Program-made: the position numbers and the translations under genes
Shown here: piece after piece, positions 54,588 through 62,102 of the stretch
Position numbering within the stretch: the first letter of the stretch is position 1
Layout: the number at the start of each line of letters is the position of its first letter
Source: Natronosalvus hydrolyticus
GTDB taxonomy: Archaea; Halobacteriota; Halobacteria; Halobacteriales; Natrialbaceae
Length of the DNA: 64,000 nt
Assembly: GCA_025517525.1 (NCBI GenBank)
Contig: JAOPJZ010000001.1
Span: forward strand, 1-64,000
Direction of reading: 5' to 3'
Notes under the pieces: model-generated
Seen by the model: the letters and a program-made list of their open reading frames with translations, nothing else
The model's database searches: none
What the model was told of the DNA's origin: nothing

Positions 54588-55277
54588 TCAGAACGTCGGT
54601 GTGGGACCCACGGCGAACACCCAGAGCAAGTAGTACAGCGAGACGGCGAGGACAATAGCTCCGGTTCCTCGATTGATGAGCGTCGCGTGTCTGGTGAGGA
54701 TGGTGACGATACGACGCCCGGCCGTTTCGGACAGGAGCGCGAACGCGAGCAGCGGTGCGCCCATCCCGAGACCGAACGCCAGGAAGCCGAGCATGCCGTG
54801 AGCCCAGGTGTCAAAGAGGATGGGGACGCGGGTGAAAAAGAGGGCGATCAGCGCCGGATTGCACGGCAGGACGATCGCACCGAAGAAAAAGCCGTAACCG
54901 AAGGCAGTTAGCGAGGGATAGCGCGTCTGCGGTGGCTCGAGGGTCGGAATTCGACTGAACAGTTTCAGGTCGGCGAGCAGGACGATACCGATCACACCGA
55001 GGAGGGCGAAGGCGACCGGCGAGACCGTTTCGATTACTCGAGTGAGGGACGTCTCGAGGACAGTGGTGAACACGAAGCCGACAAGTGCCATGCAGGCCAG
55101 GACGCCACCGACGACGAGCACGCCGAGCACTGCGGGCGAAAGCGGTCGGCCGTCAGTGCCTTCCGCGGAGGCGAGATACGAGATAAAAGCGGGATACAGC
55201 GGCAGGACACAGACGGCCGTTAGCGGCGTTCCGACGCCGATAACGAACAGTTCGAAGAGGCGAGTAGCGAGACTCAT
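54588..55277 (-). CDS. CcdA/DsbD-type membrane thiol transporter
   Basis: The 229-residue protein has about six transmembrane helices and two conserved Cys-Pro sites, AVCVLPLYPAF and FFGAIVLPCNPALIALFF, the redox pair of CcdA. CcdA passes reducing power across the membrane for cytochrome c maturation or for extracellular thiol proteins. Its neighbour upstream is a TlpA-like secreted thioredoxin, a classic partner. The operon arrangement on the minus strand is consistent. Confidence 0.88.
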   Translation of the reverse strand: MSLATRLFELFVIGVGTPLTAVCVLPLYPAFISYLASAEGTDGRPLSPAVLGVLVVGGVLACMALVGFVFTTVLETSLTRVIETVSPVAFALLGVIGIVLLADLKLFSRIPTLEPPQTRYPSLTAFGYGFFFGAIVLPCNPALIALFFTRVPILFDTWAHGMLGFLAFGLGMGAPLLAFALLSETAGRRIVTILTRHATLINRGTGAIVLAVSLYYLLWVFAVGPTPTF

Positions 55278-55302
55278 ATGCATTGGCCGATTGCAGCCAC
55301 GG

Positions 55303-55995
55303 TTAGCAACCCTCCTCGAGTGCGGCCTCGAGCGTGTCGGCGGATTTCACCCCGTCCTCGAGTCGCCGTGCGGTTCCGTCCGGGCACCGCAAGACGATTG
55401 GGGCACTCGGCGGGTTCGCCATCGACTCGCCGAACTCGTCGACGAGGCTCCGTGTCACTTCGGGCGGTGCGACCGAAAAGTACCAGTCGAAGCCGTGTTC
55501 GTTGGCGTGCTCGCGGACGGCTTCAGCGTCCTCGTTCGGATCGACGTTGAGGCCGACCGTGACAATCTCGTCGCCGGTGCGTTCGTGGAGCGTCGCCGAT
55601 TCGTACTGTTGTTGCCGGCAGGTCGAACACCAGACGGCGAAGGTCTCGAGAAAGACCGGCCGGTCGAAATCCGCGACGGTGAACGACTCGCCAGTCAGGA
55701 CGTCCTCGAGTTCGGTCGTCTCCCAGACCGAACCCGTTCTCGAGTCCTCGTCACTGTTCGACTGGTCGCTGTCGTCTTCGTCACCGTCGGGTTCTTCGGT
55801 GTCGTCAGCACCGTTTCCAGTACCGGACGGCGATGTCTCAGTTCCTTCCGTGTCGTCTGCGTCCGTGTCTGGCCCTCGTTCGTCGTGGTCGTTCTCGTCG
55901 GTTTCTCCCTCACTCGAGTCATCGAGACAGCCGGCTCCAGCGATGGCACCGCTAGCAAGGAGACCGAGGAGGACACGTCGAGATGGTGGTGTCAT
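55303..55995 (-). CDS. TlpA-like thioredoxin-fold lipoprotein
   Basis: The 230-residue protein has a signal peptide with lipobox AGC (C23), an acidic Asp/Glu/Ser-rich linker (about 24-90), and a thioredoxin domain (about 90-230) with the active-site CxxC in VWCSTCRQQQ (C123, C126). It should be membrane-anchored outside the cell and receive electrons from CcdA, the next gene downstream, 25 bp away. The start MTPPSRRVLLGLLAS gives a proper signal peptide. Confidence 0.85.
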   Translation of the reverse strand: MTPPSRRVLLGLLASGAIAGAGCLDDSSEGETDENDHDERGPDTDADDTEGTETSPSGTGNGADDTEEPDGDEDDSDQSNSDEDSRTGSVWETTELEDVLTGESFTVADFDRPVFLETFAVWCSTCRQQQYESATLHERTGDEIVTVGLNVDPNEDAEAVREHANEHGFDWYFSVAPPEVTRSLVDEFGESMANPPSAPIVLRCPDGTARRLEDGVKSADTLEAALEEGC

Positions 55996-56284
55996 CAGTG
56001 GCGGGAACAACGGACCCTTATATATACTGGGTGTGGTCGTGCGTCGATTGTGCACGCCCGTTTCGACGGTAAGCGGCCCCAAAACGGTGGTATCGTCCTC
56101 CTAACGCCAACTGCGTGTCAGAGCGCTTTCCCGAACGGAGAGGTCGACTACCTCTACGAGGATGAACGGGCACGCTCGAGCGAATTCGGTCGTCTCCACC
56201 CGTATAGAGGCTGTTGTAACAATGTGCCGCCGAGCGCCGACCTTGTAGCGAGCGCTTGGCAGTACGTGACTACAACGGTTCCTA

Positions 56285-56887
56285 TCAAACGACGACGATC
56301 CAGGCGAACTCGTAGGCGTAGATGTGATCGAGCATCAGATACGTGACGACGCCCAGAATCAGGCTCAACAGCCACGAGCCAGCGGCAAAGCGACCGACTC
56401 GAGCGTGGGCAGTCTCGCGGAGTTCGGCGGGCGTGTGGGTTAGCCCGAGCAGAAGTGCGTACAGCACCAGCGGGACGGCCAGAATCGAGAGCAGAATGTG
56501 GATCGCGAGCATGGCCAGATACGCGTAAGTGACGAGGTCGGGGCCGACGAACTGTTTGGTCCCACCACCGCCGACCCGAATCAGGTAGACGACCAGAAAT
56601 AACAGAATGAGGGCGAATGCCGTCACCATGGCATACCGATGTTTTTCGACGTCGCCGGCGCGGATGTAGTACCAGCCGGCGGCCAGGAACACGGTCGTCG
56701 TCCCGTTGATGACCGCGATGACACTCGAGAAGACGTTCACCTGTGCGTTGCTCAACTCGGGATAGATGGGGAGGTCGAGAACGAACGTTCCGATGACGAG
56801 ACTGTAGCCAACGACTGTGAGCACGATGGCCGTCTCGAGGGGGTTGTTTCGCACCCGTTGTCGTGCCGTCGCGGTCGCAGGAGTCAT
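56285..56887 (-). CDS. DUF420 family membrane protein
   Basis: The 200-residue protein has about five transmembrane helices and the DUF420 pattern NVFSSVIAVINGTTTVFLAAGWYYI, EKHRYAMVTAFALILLFLVVYL and a histidine-containing AIHILLSILAV. The family often accompanies cytochrome oxidase genes and may help oxidase assembly; function is unproven. The ctaB gene is far away here, so no operon is seen. The start MTPATATARQ is preferred over a long upstream frame. Confidence 0.82.
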   Translation of the reverse strand: MTPATATARQRVRNNPLETAIVLTVVGYSLVIGTFVLDLPIYPELSNAQVNVFSSVIAVINGTTTVFLAAGWYYIRAGDVEKHRYAMVTAFALILLFLVVYLIRVGGGGTKQFVGPDLVTYAYLAMLAIHILLSILAVPLVLYALLLGLTHTPAELRETAHARVGRFAAGSWLLSLILGVVTYLMLDHIYAYEFAWIVVV

Positions 56888-57345
56888 TATTCCAAACCTA
56901 GGGTAACGGGGGTATTTGTCTTGTCGTTCCGGAACGCAGCGGTATCTCCGCGAGGCGTATATCTTATTAGTGAAGCAATTTACTATGTCATTCCTATCAT
57001 CTGCTACTAATAGCATAGTATAATGGGCCGGCGTAATTGCTAGGAGGCGATTCCCTGTATTCGCTCGAGCGCTTGGGCTCGTGGCAACAAGCGTCGGGTT
57101 TGGCCCGCTACGAGAAGTGTCGGGTTGGCCCGCTACGAGAAGTGTCGGGTTGGCCCGCTACGAGAAGTGTCGGGTTGGCCCGCTACGAGAAAGGTTGCGC
57201 CGAACGCCACCTTTTTGCCTGCTGGTCGCTCAGATGGGGTTACATGGTCTCACAGACGATGGATCGAGTTCCGAGTCGTTTCTAAATGCTTTTTCCTACC
57301 CACACGCGCTACACCCGTGAGCGTCCGCGAGGTCGGTGATTGCCG
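56888..57345. other. gene-free region with a 25-bp tandem repeat
   Basis: This 458-bp spacer has an AT-rich stretch (about 56965-57025), then a short tandem repeat (57093-57192, listed separately), then up to the start of the next gene no recognised element. Three overlapping plus-strand frames run through the repeat but are repeat-derived artefacts. Confidence 0.6.
57093..57192 (+). repeat. 25-bp tandem repeat, four copies
   Basis: Four head-to-tail units of GTCGGGTTGGCCCGCTACGA-type sequence begin at 57093, 57119, 57144 and 57169; the middle two are identical and the first has one extra T. Unit length (25 bp) is not a multiple of three, so translation yields shifting frames. No spacers of different sequence occur, so it is not CRISPR. 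Confidence 0.85.
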
Positions 57346-58146
57346 ATGTTGAAAAACGCCGCCACGAATACTCGAGCGACCGCTCCCGAGGCTGCAGGTC
57401 TCGATGCCGTGGCGATCAAGCCGGCGGAGTGTCGGGTTTCCGATGCGGTCGACCTGCCGGTCGAAACGGTTGCAATCGACTACGAGGGGCGCGAACACCT
57501 GCCCGACTTCGACACGCTCGAGGCGCTGGCCGATTCGGGGGAGGTTCGACTGACGACCCCGGTTCGCGCGGACGGGTTCGACCCGCTCGGCGACGATTCG
57601 CTGGTGCCGACGATTCCCGACGGCGTTGATCGGGTGCTCGTGGCCGGTCACGCTGCGTACCTGACCGAAGCCGAGCAGGCCCGGTCGGTCGCGCCCCGGT
57701 TGGGTGCCGCCCTCGAGCGGGCACCCGACGCCTGGGTCGGCACTGAAAGCGTCGAACGGATCGCGATGGCGACCGGTGCAACCCAGTACGACTTGCTGTC
57801 TCGCACCACCGAACGGGAGGTGCGGGCGGTCCGGGCCGCCGGGTTCGACGGCGACATCGTCGTCTACGCACCGACGGTCCTGACGGCCGATGAGGACGCC
57901 GTTCTCGACGCCGTCGGCGCCTACGTCTCGAGACGTCGACCGGTCGCTCGAGCCCTGCCCGAAGGCGCGCCGACGGACGCCTCGGCGACGGGACGCGCAC
58001 GCGAGGTCTTGCTCGCTGCGGCCGACGACTACGCACTCGTTGGGACGGCCGAGGCGGTCGGTGCACAGACGACCGCGTTGCGAGAAGCGGGCGTGACGAC
58101 CGTCGCTAGCTATCCAGCCCGCGGACTCGAGGCGTTCCTCGAGTAG
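57346..58146 (+). CDS. conserved haloarchaeal protein of unknown function
   Basis: The 266-residue protein has alternating strands and helices across its length and no membrane segment. Distinct motifs are ETVAIDYEGREHLPD, VRADGFDPLGDDSL, VLVAGHAAYLTEAEQ and VVYAPTVLTADEDAVLDAVGAY; the pattern suggests a TIM-barrel-like or oxidoreductase-like fold. It resembles a DUF family found in haloarchaea whose number I cannot fix with certainty. The start is ATG at 57346; a TTG two codons upstream is possible. No function is assigned. Confidence 0.7.
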   Translation: MLKNAATNTRATAPEAAGLDAVAIKPAECRVSDAVDLPVETVAIDYEGREHLPDFDTLEALADSGEVRLTTPVRADGFDPLGDDSLVPTIPDGVDRVLVAGHAAYLTEAEQARSVAPRLGAALERAPDAWVGTESVERIAMATGATQYDLLSRTTEREVRAVRAAGFDGDIVVYAPTVLTADEDAVLDAVGAYVSRRRPVARALPEGAPTDASATGRAREVLLAAADDYALVGTAEAVGAQTTALREAGVTTVASYPARGLEAFLE

Positions 58147-58224
58147 GGCTGCACACGTTTCCTCGAATCGCGTTCGATAGTCACGTGAGATGCTATTAAG
58201 TCGATGCCTCACGACCTGTTTTGT

Positions 58225-58716
58225 ATGCCGTTCGATGTCAAAGAAACTGTCCTTCCAGGGGTCGGCAAACGCTACGAACTGTACCTAGATGCGAACCGTA
58301 GCATCGCCATCCTGGTTCGCTCATCGGGGGAACGACAGGTGTACTTTCGGGAACATCCCGACGAGGATTACGAAGAACAGTACGCGTTGACGGACTCGCA
58401 GGCGCGAACGCTGGGGCTCTTTCTGGTCGGGGCGTACTAACAGCCAATCGCTGGACAGCTTTCCGAGGAGACCAGTAGCGGCGAACACATTCGGTGGTAC
58501 TCTGTGACCGATGAGTCTGGTCTCGCCGGGGCTCGCGAAGACGAGGTCGTGATCGAATCGAAAACCGAGACGACGCTGCTTGGTCTCGAACGCGACGGGG
58601 AGGTCAGGTCGGTGATCGAGAACGACGTCGTCTTCGAGGTCGGCGATCGACTCATCGTTATCGGCACGGCGGATGCACACGCGGAACTCGAGCGGTTGTT
58701 GGATAGGATTTCGTAG
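58225..58716 (+). pseudogene. KhtT/TrkA-C-like cation:proton antiporter regulatory subunit, broken by in-frame TAA
   Basis: Reading frame one from 58225 encodes PFDVKETVLPGVGKRYELYL, then TLGLFLVGAY, typical of the N-terminal half of a haloarchaeal KhtT-like regulator. It meets TAA at 58438-58440. The same frame continues with QPIAGQLSEETSSGEHIRWY and a TrkA-C domain (RLIVIGTADAHAELERLL) to 58716. Homologues usually have a residue (often Tyr) where the TAA stands, so this is a single nonsense change. No transporter gene is adjacent. A short product from GTG 58504 is possible. A sequencing error cannot be ruled out. Confidence 0.75.
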
Positions 58717-58802
58717 CGACGTTGGCCCTGCTGGCCATCTCCTCCTTCTTTCGACGCCAGGTCACCGATACTATAAGTGGCCGGCCCGCCCACCGTCTGG
58801 CA

Positions 58803-59567
58803 ATGACTCTGCTCGCCGAACAGACGACGACAGAGGCGGCGACGGCGCTCGAGCGTGCCGACGTCGCCGTCTTGCCGGTCGGAAGCACGGAACAACACGG
58901 CCCAGCGCTCCCGCTGGGGATGGACCACATGGCAGCCGAGGCGTTCGCGAAGACTGCCCAAGAGCGCGATGACGCCGTCGTCTTGCCGACGATACCGGTC
59001 GGCGTCAGCGTCCATCACCGGCAGTTCGATGGCACGCTGTACGTTTCGGAAGGGACGTTCGAAGCCTTCGTTCGGGAGACTCTCGAGAGTCTGGCCGAAC
59101 ACGGATGTCAGAAAGCCGTCCTGGTGAACGGTCACGGCGGGAACTCGAACGCGCTCCGCAGCGTGGCTCGAACGCTCCGTGACGAGGAAACGATGTTCGC
59201 CCCGCCGTGGAACTGGTGGGATAGCGTTGGGGACCTCGCCGACGAGCTGTTCGAGGAGGAGGGCGGGCATGCGGACGCCATGGAATCGAGCGTCCTCTGG
59301 CACGTTCGAGAGGATCTGATTCGACCGACCGAACTCGAGGCCGCCGAGTCGGGAGCTAGCGACGGCTGGGGTGAGTCCATCCACGGGGCCAGTCTGGGAT
59401 TCGACACTATCGACTTCTCCGAGTCCGGTGCCGTCGGGAAGCCGACGCACGCGAGCCCGGATGCAGGTGCGCAACTGTTCGAGGCCGCCCGCGATGAACT
59501 GCACGCGCTGCTCGATTGGCTAGTCGAGCGCCCGCTCGAGGCGTGCTGGCCACGGGGGCACGTATGA
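58803..59567 (+). CDS. creatininase family protein (ArfB-like amidohydrolase)
   Basis: The 254-residue protein has the creatininase metal motif VLPVGSTEQHGPALPLGMDH (E30, H32, D41 region), VNGHGGNS and GGHADAMESS with H156 and E161. In methanogens an ArfB homologue deformylates a riboflavin/F420 precursor, so that role is possible here, but creatinine or other amide hydrolysis cannot be excluded. Its stop overlaps the start of a FAD oxidoreductase (ATGA), so the two are translated together. Confidence 0.82.
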   Translation: MTLLAEQTTTEAATALERADVAVLPVGSTEQHGPALPLGMDHMAAEAFAKTAQERDDAVVLPTIPVGVSVHHRQFDGTLYVSEGTFEAFVRETLESLAEHGCQKAVLVNGHGGNSNALRSVARTLRDEETMFAPPWNWWDSVGDLADELFEEEGGHADAMESSVLWHVREDLIRPTELEAAESGASDGWGESIHGASLGFDTIDFSESGAVGKPTHASPDAGAQLFEAARDELHALLDWLVERPLEACWPRGHV

Positions 59568-60793
59568 GCGGCGGCCCGCTAGAGACCGCTGAGCCCGATG
59601 AGCCGGAGATCGCGGTCGGTTCGGACGCGTTCGTCGACCGTGGTGCCGGCCTCGAGGTGGCCGTCGTCGGTGCCGGCGCGGTCGGCGCAACAGCCGCGTA
59701 CGACCTGGCGAGAGAGGGGGCTTCGGTCACCCTGTACGAGAAAGGAGGAATCGCGAGTGGCTCGAGTGGACGGGCAGCAGGCGTCTGTTACAACGCGTTT
59801 GCCGACGGGCTGGATGCCGATATCGCGACCGACGCCATTGAACGCTTCCGTACACTTTCGGGCGACGACACGTTCCCGTTCACCGAGTGTCCGTACGTCT
59901 GGCTCGTGCGCGAGGGTGACGACCGGCGAGCCGACCTGATCCGCGGCGGCATTCAACAAATGCAAGAAAACGGGGTGGTCGCTCTCGAGGTCGGTCCCGA
60001 CGAACTGGCCGAGCGTTTCCCCGACCTGCGAACCGACGACGTAGCCGTTGCGGGTATCGCTGGGGCGGCCGGCTACACCGATCCCGCGAGATACACCGCC
60101 TGCCTGGCTGCGGCCGCCAGCGGGTACGGGGCCACCATCGAAACGGAGACCCCCGTCGGGGTTCGAACCGACCCGCCGCGCGTCGTGCCGACGGCCGACT
60201 CGAACTCGGTCGACAGTGAACGCGAGTACGACGCCGTCCTCGTCGCGGCCGGCGGCCACACGAAGGCGCTCCTCGCAGCTGCGGACGTCTCAATCGCGAT
60301 GAAGCCCTACCGCGTTCAGGCGCTGACGGCAACCGAAACGATTGCTGAACCGATGTGTTACGACGCCACGGGCGGGTTTTACGTTCGGCCACACGAGACG
60401 GGTCTGCTTGCGGGCAACGGTACGGAGACGGTCGAAACCGATCCCGATTCGTACGAGCGGTCGGCCAACCCCGACTTTGGGTCGTCGCTCGTCGACCGCA
60501 TTAGCCACCGATTTCCTGGACTCGAGGACGGTGAAAACGCGGTCGCTCGAGCCTGGGCGGGCGTCTGTACGGCGACTCCCGATCAGGATCCGCTCGTGGG
60601 CGAGGTGGCTTCAGGAGTGTACGTCGCCACTGGATTCCAGGGACACGGCTTCATGCGTGCTCCGGCTATCGGTGCACGGGTTGCCGATCAGCTACTCGGT
60701 GGCGACGGAATCGACCGATTCGATCCGACACGCTTCGACGGCGACGAATCGTTCGACATCGTCGAAGGGATGGATCTCGACGGCCTCGAGTGA
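59564..60793 (+). CDS. FAD-dependent oxidoreductase (DAO family)
   Basis: The 409-residue flavoenzyme has the FAD motif VAVVGAGAVGATAAYDLAR near residue 27, the GGIASGSSGRAAGVCYN flavin loop, and a C-terminal YVATGFQGHGFMRAPAIG. It belongs to the D-amino-acid oxidase/sarcosine oxidase group. Coupling to the creatininase-like gene by ATGA overlap suggests a joint pathway, for example amine or N-methyl amino acid use. The substrate is unknown. Confidence 0.85.
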   Translation: MSGGPLETAEPDEPEIAVGSDAFVDRGAGLEVAVVGAGAVGATAAYDLAREGASVTLYEKGGIASGSSGRAAGVCYNAFADGLDADIATDAIERFRTLSGDDTFPFTECPYVWLVREGDDRRADLIRGGIQQMQENGVVALEVGPDELAERFPDLRTDDVAVAGIAGAAGYTDPARYTACLAAAASGYGATIETETPVGVRTDPPRVVPTADSNSVDSEREYDAVLVAAGGHTKALLAAADVSIAMKPYRVQALTATETIAEPMCYDATGGFYVRPHETGLLAGNGTETVETDPDSYERSANPDFGSSLVDRISHRFPGLEDGENAVARAWAGVCTATPDQDPLVGEVASGVYVATGFQGHGFMRAPAIGARVADQLLGGDGIDRFDPTRFDGDESFDIVEGMDLDGLE

Positions 60794-61044
60794 CGGACCG
60801 CCACACGATCACGCCGACCTTTCTGAACCTCGAGGCGTCGTCGACACTCGAAGTTGGTTCGCGTGGAGAAACTGGGCAGACGCTCGCGTTGGAAACCGAG
60901 CGAGGGGGACGAGTTACGATACGGGTACTCGAGTCAGCCCCACTCTCTCATAGGGACCGTCGTATTTTTCCGGACAACGACGGAGTGATGCGGTCACTGA
61001 CCGGTAATCAGTTTCCACCAATTACCGTCAATCGTCGGTGTTAA
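60790..61044 (+). CDS. possible small protein overlapping the oxidoreductase gene
   Basis: An 84-residue frame starts at a GTG that overlaps the preceding stop (GTGA). Its N-terminal half (LEASSTLEVGSRGETGQTL) is protein-like and acidic, but the C-terminal half is irregular and it overlaps the convergent Hsp20 gene by 17 bp. Translational coupling makes it plausible, but codon usage is weak. It may be spurious or a decayed remnant. Confidence 0.3.
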   Translation: MTDRHTITPTFLNLEASSTLEVGSRGETGQTLALETERGGRVTIRVLESAPLSHRDRRIFPDNDGVMRSLTGNQFPPITVNRRC

Positions 61045-61540
61045 CGGCCGCTTCGGAATCCGTTTCGTCGCTGATGCCGGATTCGGTCGTCGGTGTCTCG
61101 TCTTTCGTGTCGTGTCGTCCTTCTTCCGTTGGGGCTGACGAATCTTCGTCGCCGTCCTCCCTCGAGTCCTCTTTTGGAATCGTTATCTGGAGGGTGCCGC
61201 TGTCGGTCAACTTCGCGGTGCCGGCATCCGGGTCGACGACGGCGTCGTCTGGGAGGACTGCTTCCCCGTCGAGGGCCATCCCTCGGCCGGGAAATCGCAT
61301 CTCGAAGCCGTCGTGATACGACCGAAATCGGTCGATTCGAATCTTTACGTTCCCGTCGAGATACCGAACTTGCAGGTCTTCGGGTTCCGTGCCCGGGGCG
61401 TCGAAAACGACCAGATAGGAGGACTCGTTCTCGAGGATGTCGACGGGAAGGGATCGGTGCTCCTGGACGTGACTGCTGGCGCGACCGACCTGCCGGTAGA
61501 GCGCGTCACCGACGGTCTCTCGCCACGATTTGAAATTCAC
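61028..61540 (-). CDS. Hsp20/alpha-crystallin-like small heat-shock protein
   Basis: The 170-residue protein has an alpha-crystallin-like core (about 28-100): LPVDILENESSYLVVFDAPG, VRYLDGNVKIRID and TLQITIPKED. The I-x-I/V type ending motif of classical Hsp20 is reduced, and an acidic, disordered tail of about 65 residues follows. It should act as a holdase chaperone in the cytoplasm. Its promoter region lies at 61541-61709. Confidence 0.8.
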   Translation of the reverse strand: MNFKSWRETVGDALYRQVGRASSHVQEHRSLPVDILENESSYLVVFDAPGTEPEDLQVRYLDGNVKIRIDRFRSYHDGFEMRFPGRGMALDGEAVLPDDAVVDPDAGTAKLTDSGTLQITIPKEDSREDGDEDSSAPTEEGRHDTKDETPTTESGISDETDSEAAVNTDD

Positions 61541-61654
61541 TTACGTTCACCTCACGGGGACGGCCTTCAGGGAAGCCATCCGGGGCGTGTTCCCCACCTA
61601 CATAGCTGTATGCTGTCCCAGTTGTTATTCTTTTTGGGTGTGCTAAATAAACGT

Positions 61655-61670
61655 CAGACGATTTCGTCTG
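61655..61670. promoter_or_regulatory. 16-bp palindrome upstream of hsp20
   Basis: CAGACGATTTCGTCTG pairs over 7 bp with a 2-bp centre. It lies about 115 bp before the Hsp20 start and 40 bp after the end of the small zinc protein gene on the same strand. It could be an operator for the heat-shock gene or a short terminator stem. Confidence 0.35.
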
Positions 61671-61709
61671 GATTCGCCTCGAGTCCGTTTCGAGCGTCCC
61701 TCCTGTGGA

Positions 61710-61868
61710 TTAAACGTTGATGGCGACGAGACAATCCGTCCCGCCACAGACCGGACACTGCAGGTCCGAGACGCCGTAGTCGTCCGGCACGTCGTAGGTG
61801 TAGTGATTTTCGAACATATCGAGGAAGCACTCGTCGTTGGTACACTCGATTTCCTGGGTTGGTGGCAT
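61710..61868 (-). CDS. small zinc-ribbon protein
   Basis: The 52-residue protein has a probable zinc ribbon: cysteines in IECTNDECFLDMF and DLQCPVCGGTDCL. It resembles a family of about 50-residue haloarchaeal proteins that begin MPPT and carry CFLDMFENHYTYDVPDD. The start at 61868 is chosen for that N-terminus. Function is unknown; binding to nucleic acid or protein is likely. Confidence 0.65.
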   Translation of the reverse strand: MPPTQEIECTNDECFLDMFENHYTYDVPDDYGVSDLQCPVCGGTDCLVAINV

Positions 61869-62102
61869 GGGAGGGGATTGTGCGAGCAACGGTATCAAAG
61901 CACGGTTCGCGGCACTCGCCGCGTGGACTCGAGAGGGGACGACGTCGTCTCGAGTGTGGGTAAACCGCTTTCACCGAGCGTCCGACGCCCTTCTTCGAGG
62001 CCGATGACCGCCGATTGGGGCGACCGAGGCTCCAATCACCGATAGCGACCATGAAGGCTCCAGACAGTCACGGTTTTACCGCTCGAGGGGCTAGCCCGAG
62101 CC

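Noticed and set aside
57093-57192. Possible CRISPR array
   Set aside because: Units are contiguous with no unique spacers and no cas gene is nearby.
57037-57352. Three overlapping plus-strand frames with repeated LARYEK/GPLREV/GWPATR segments
   Set aside because: They are translations of the 25-bp tandem repeat in three frames, not genes.
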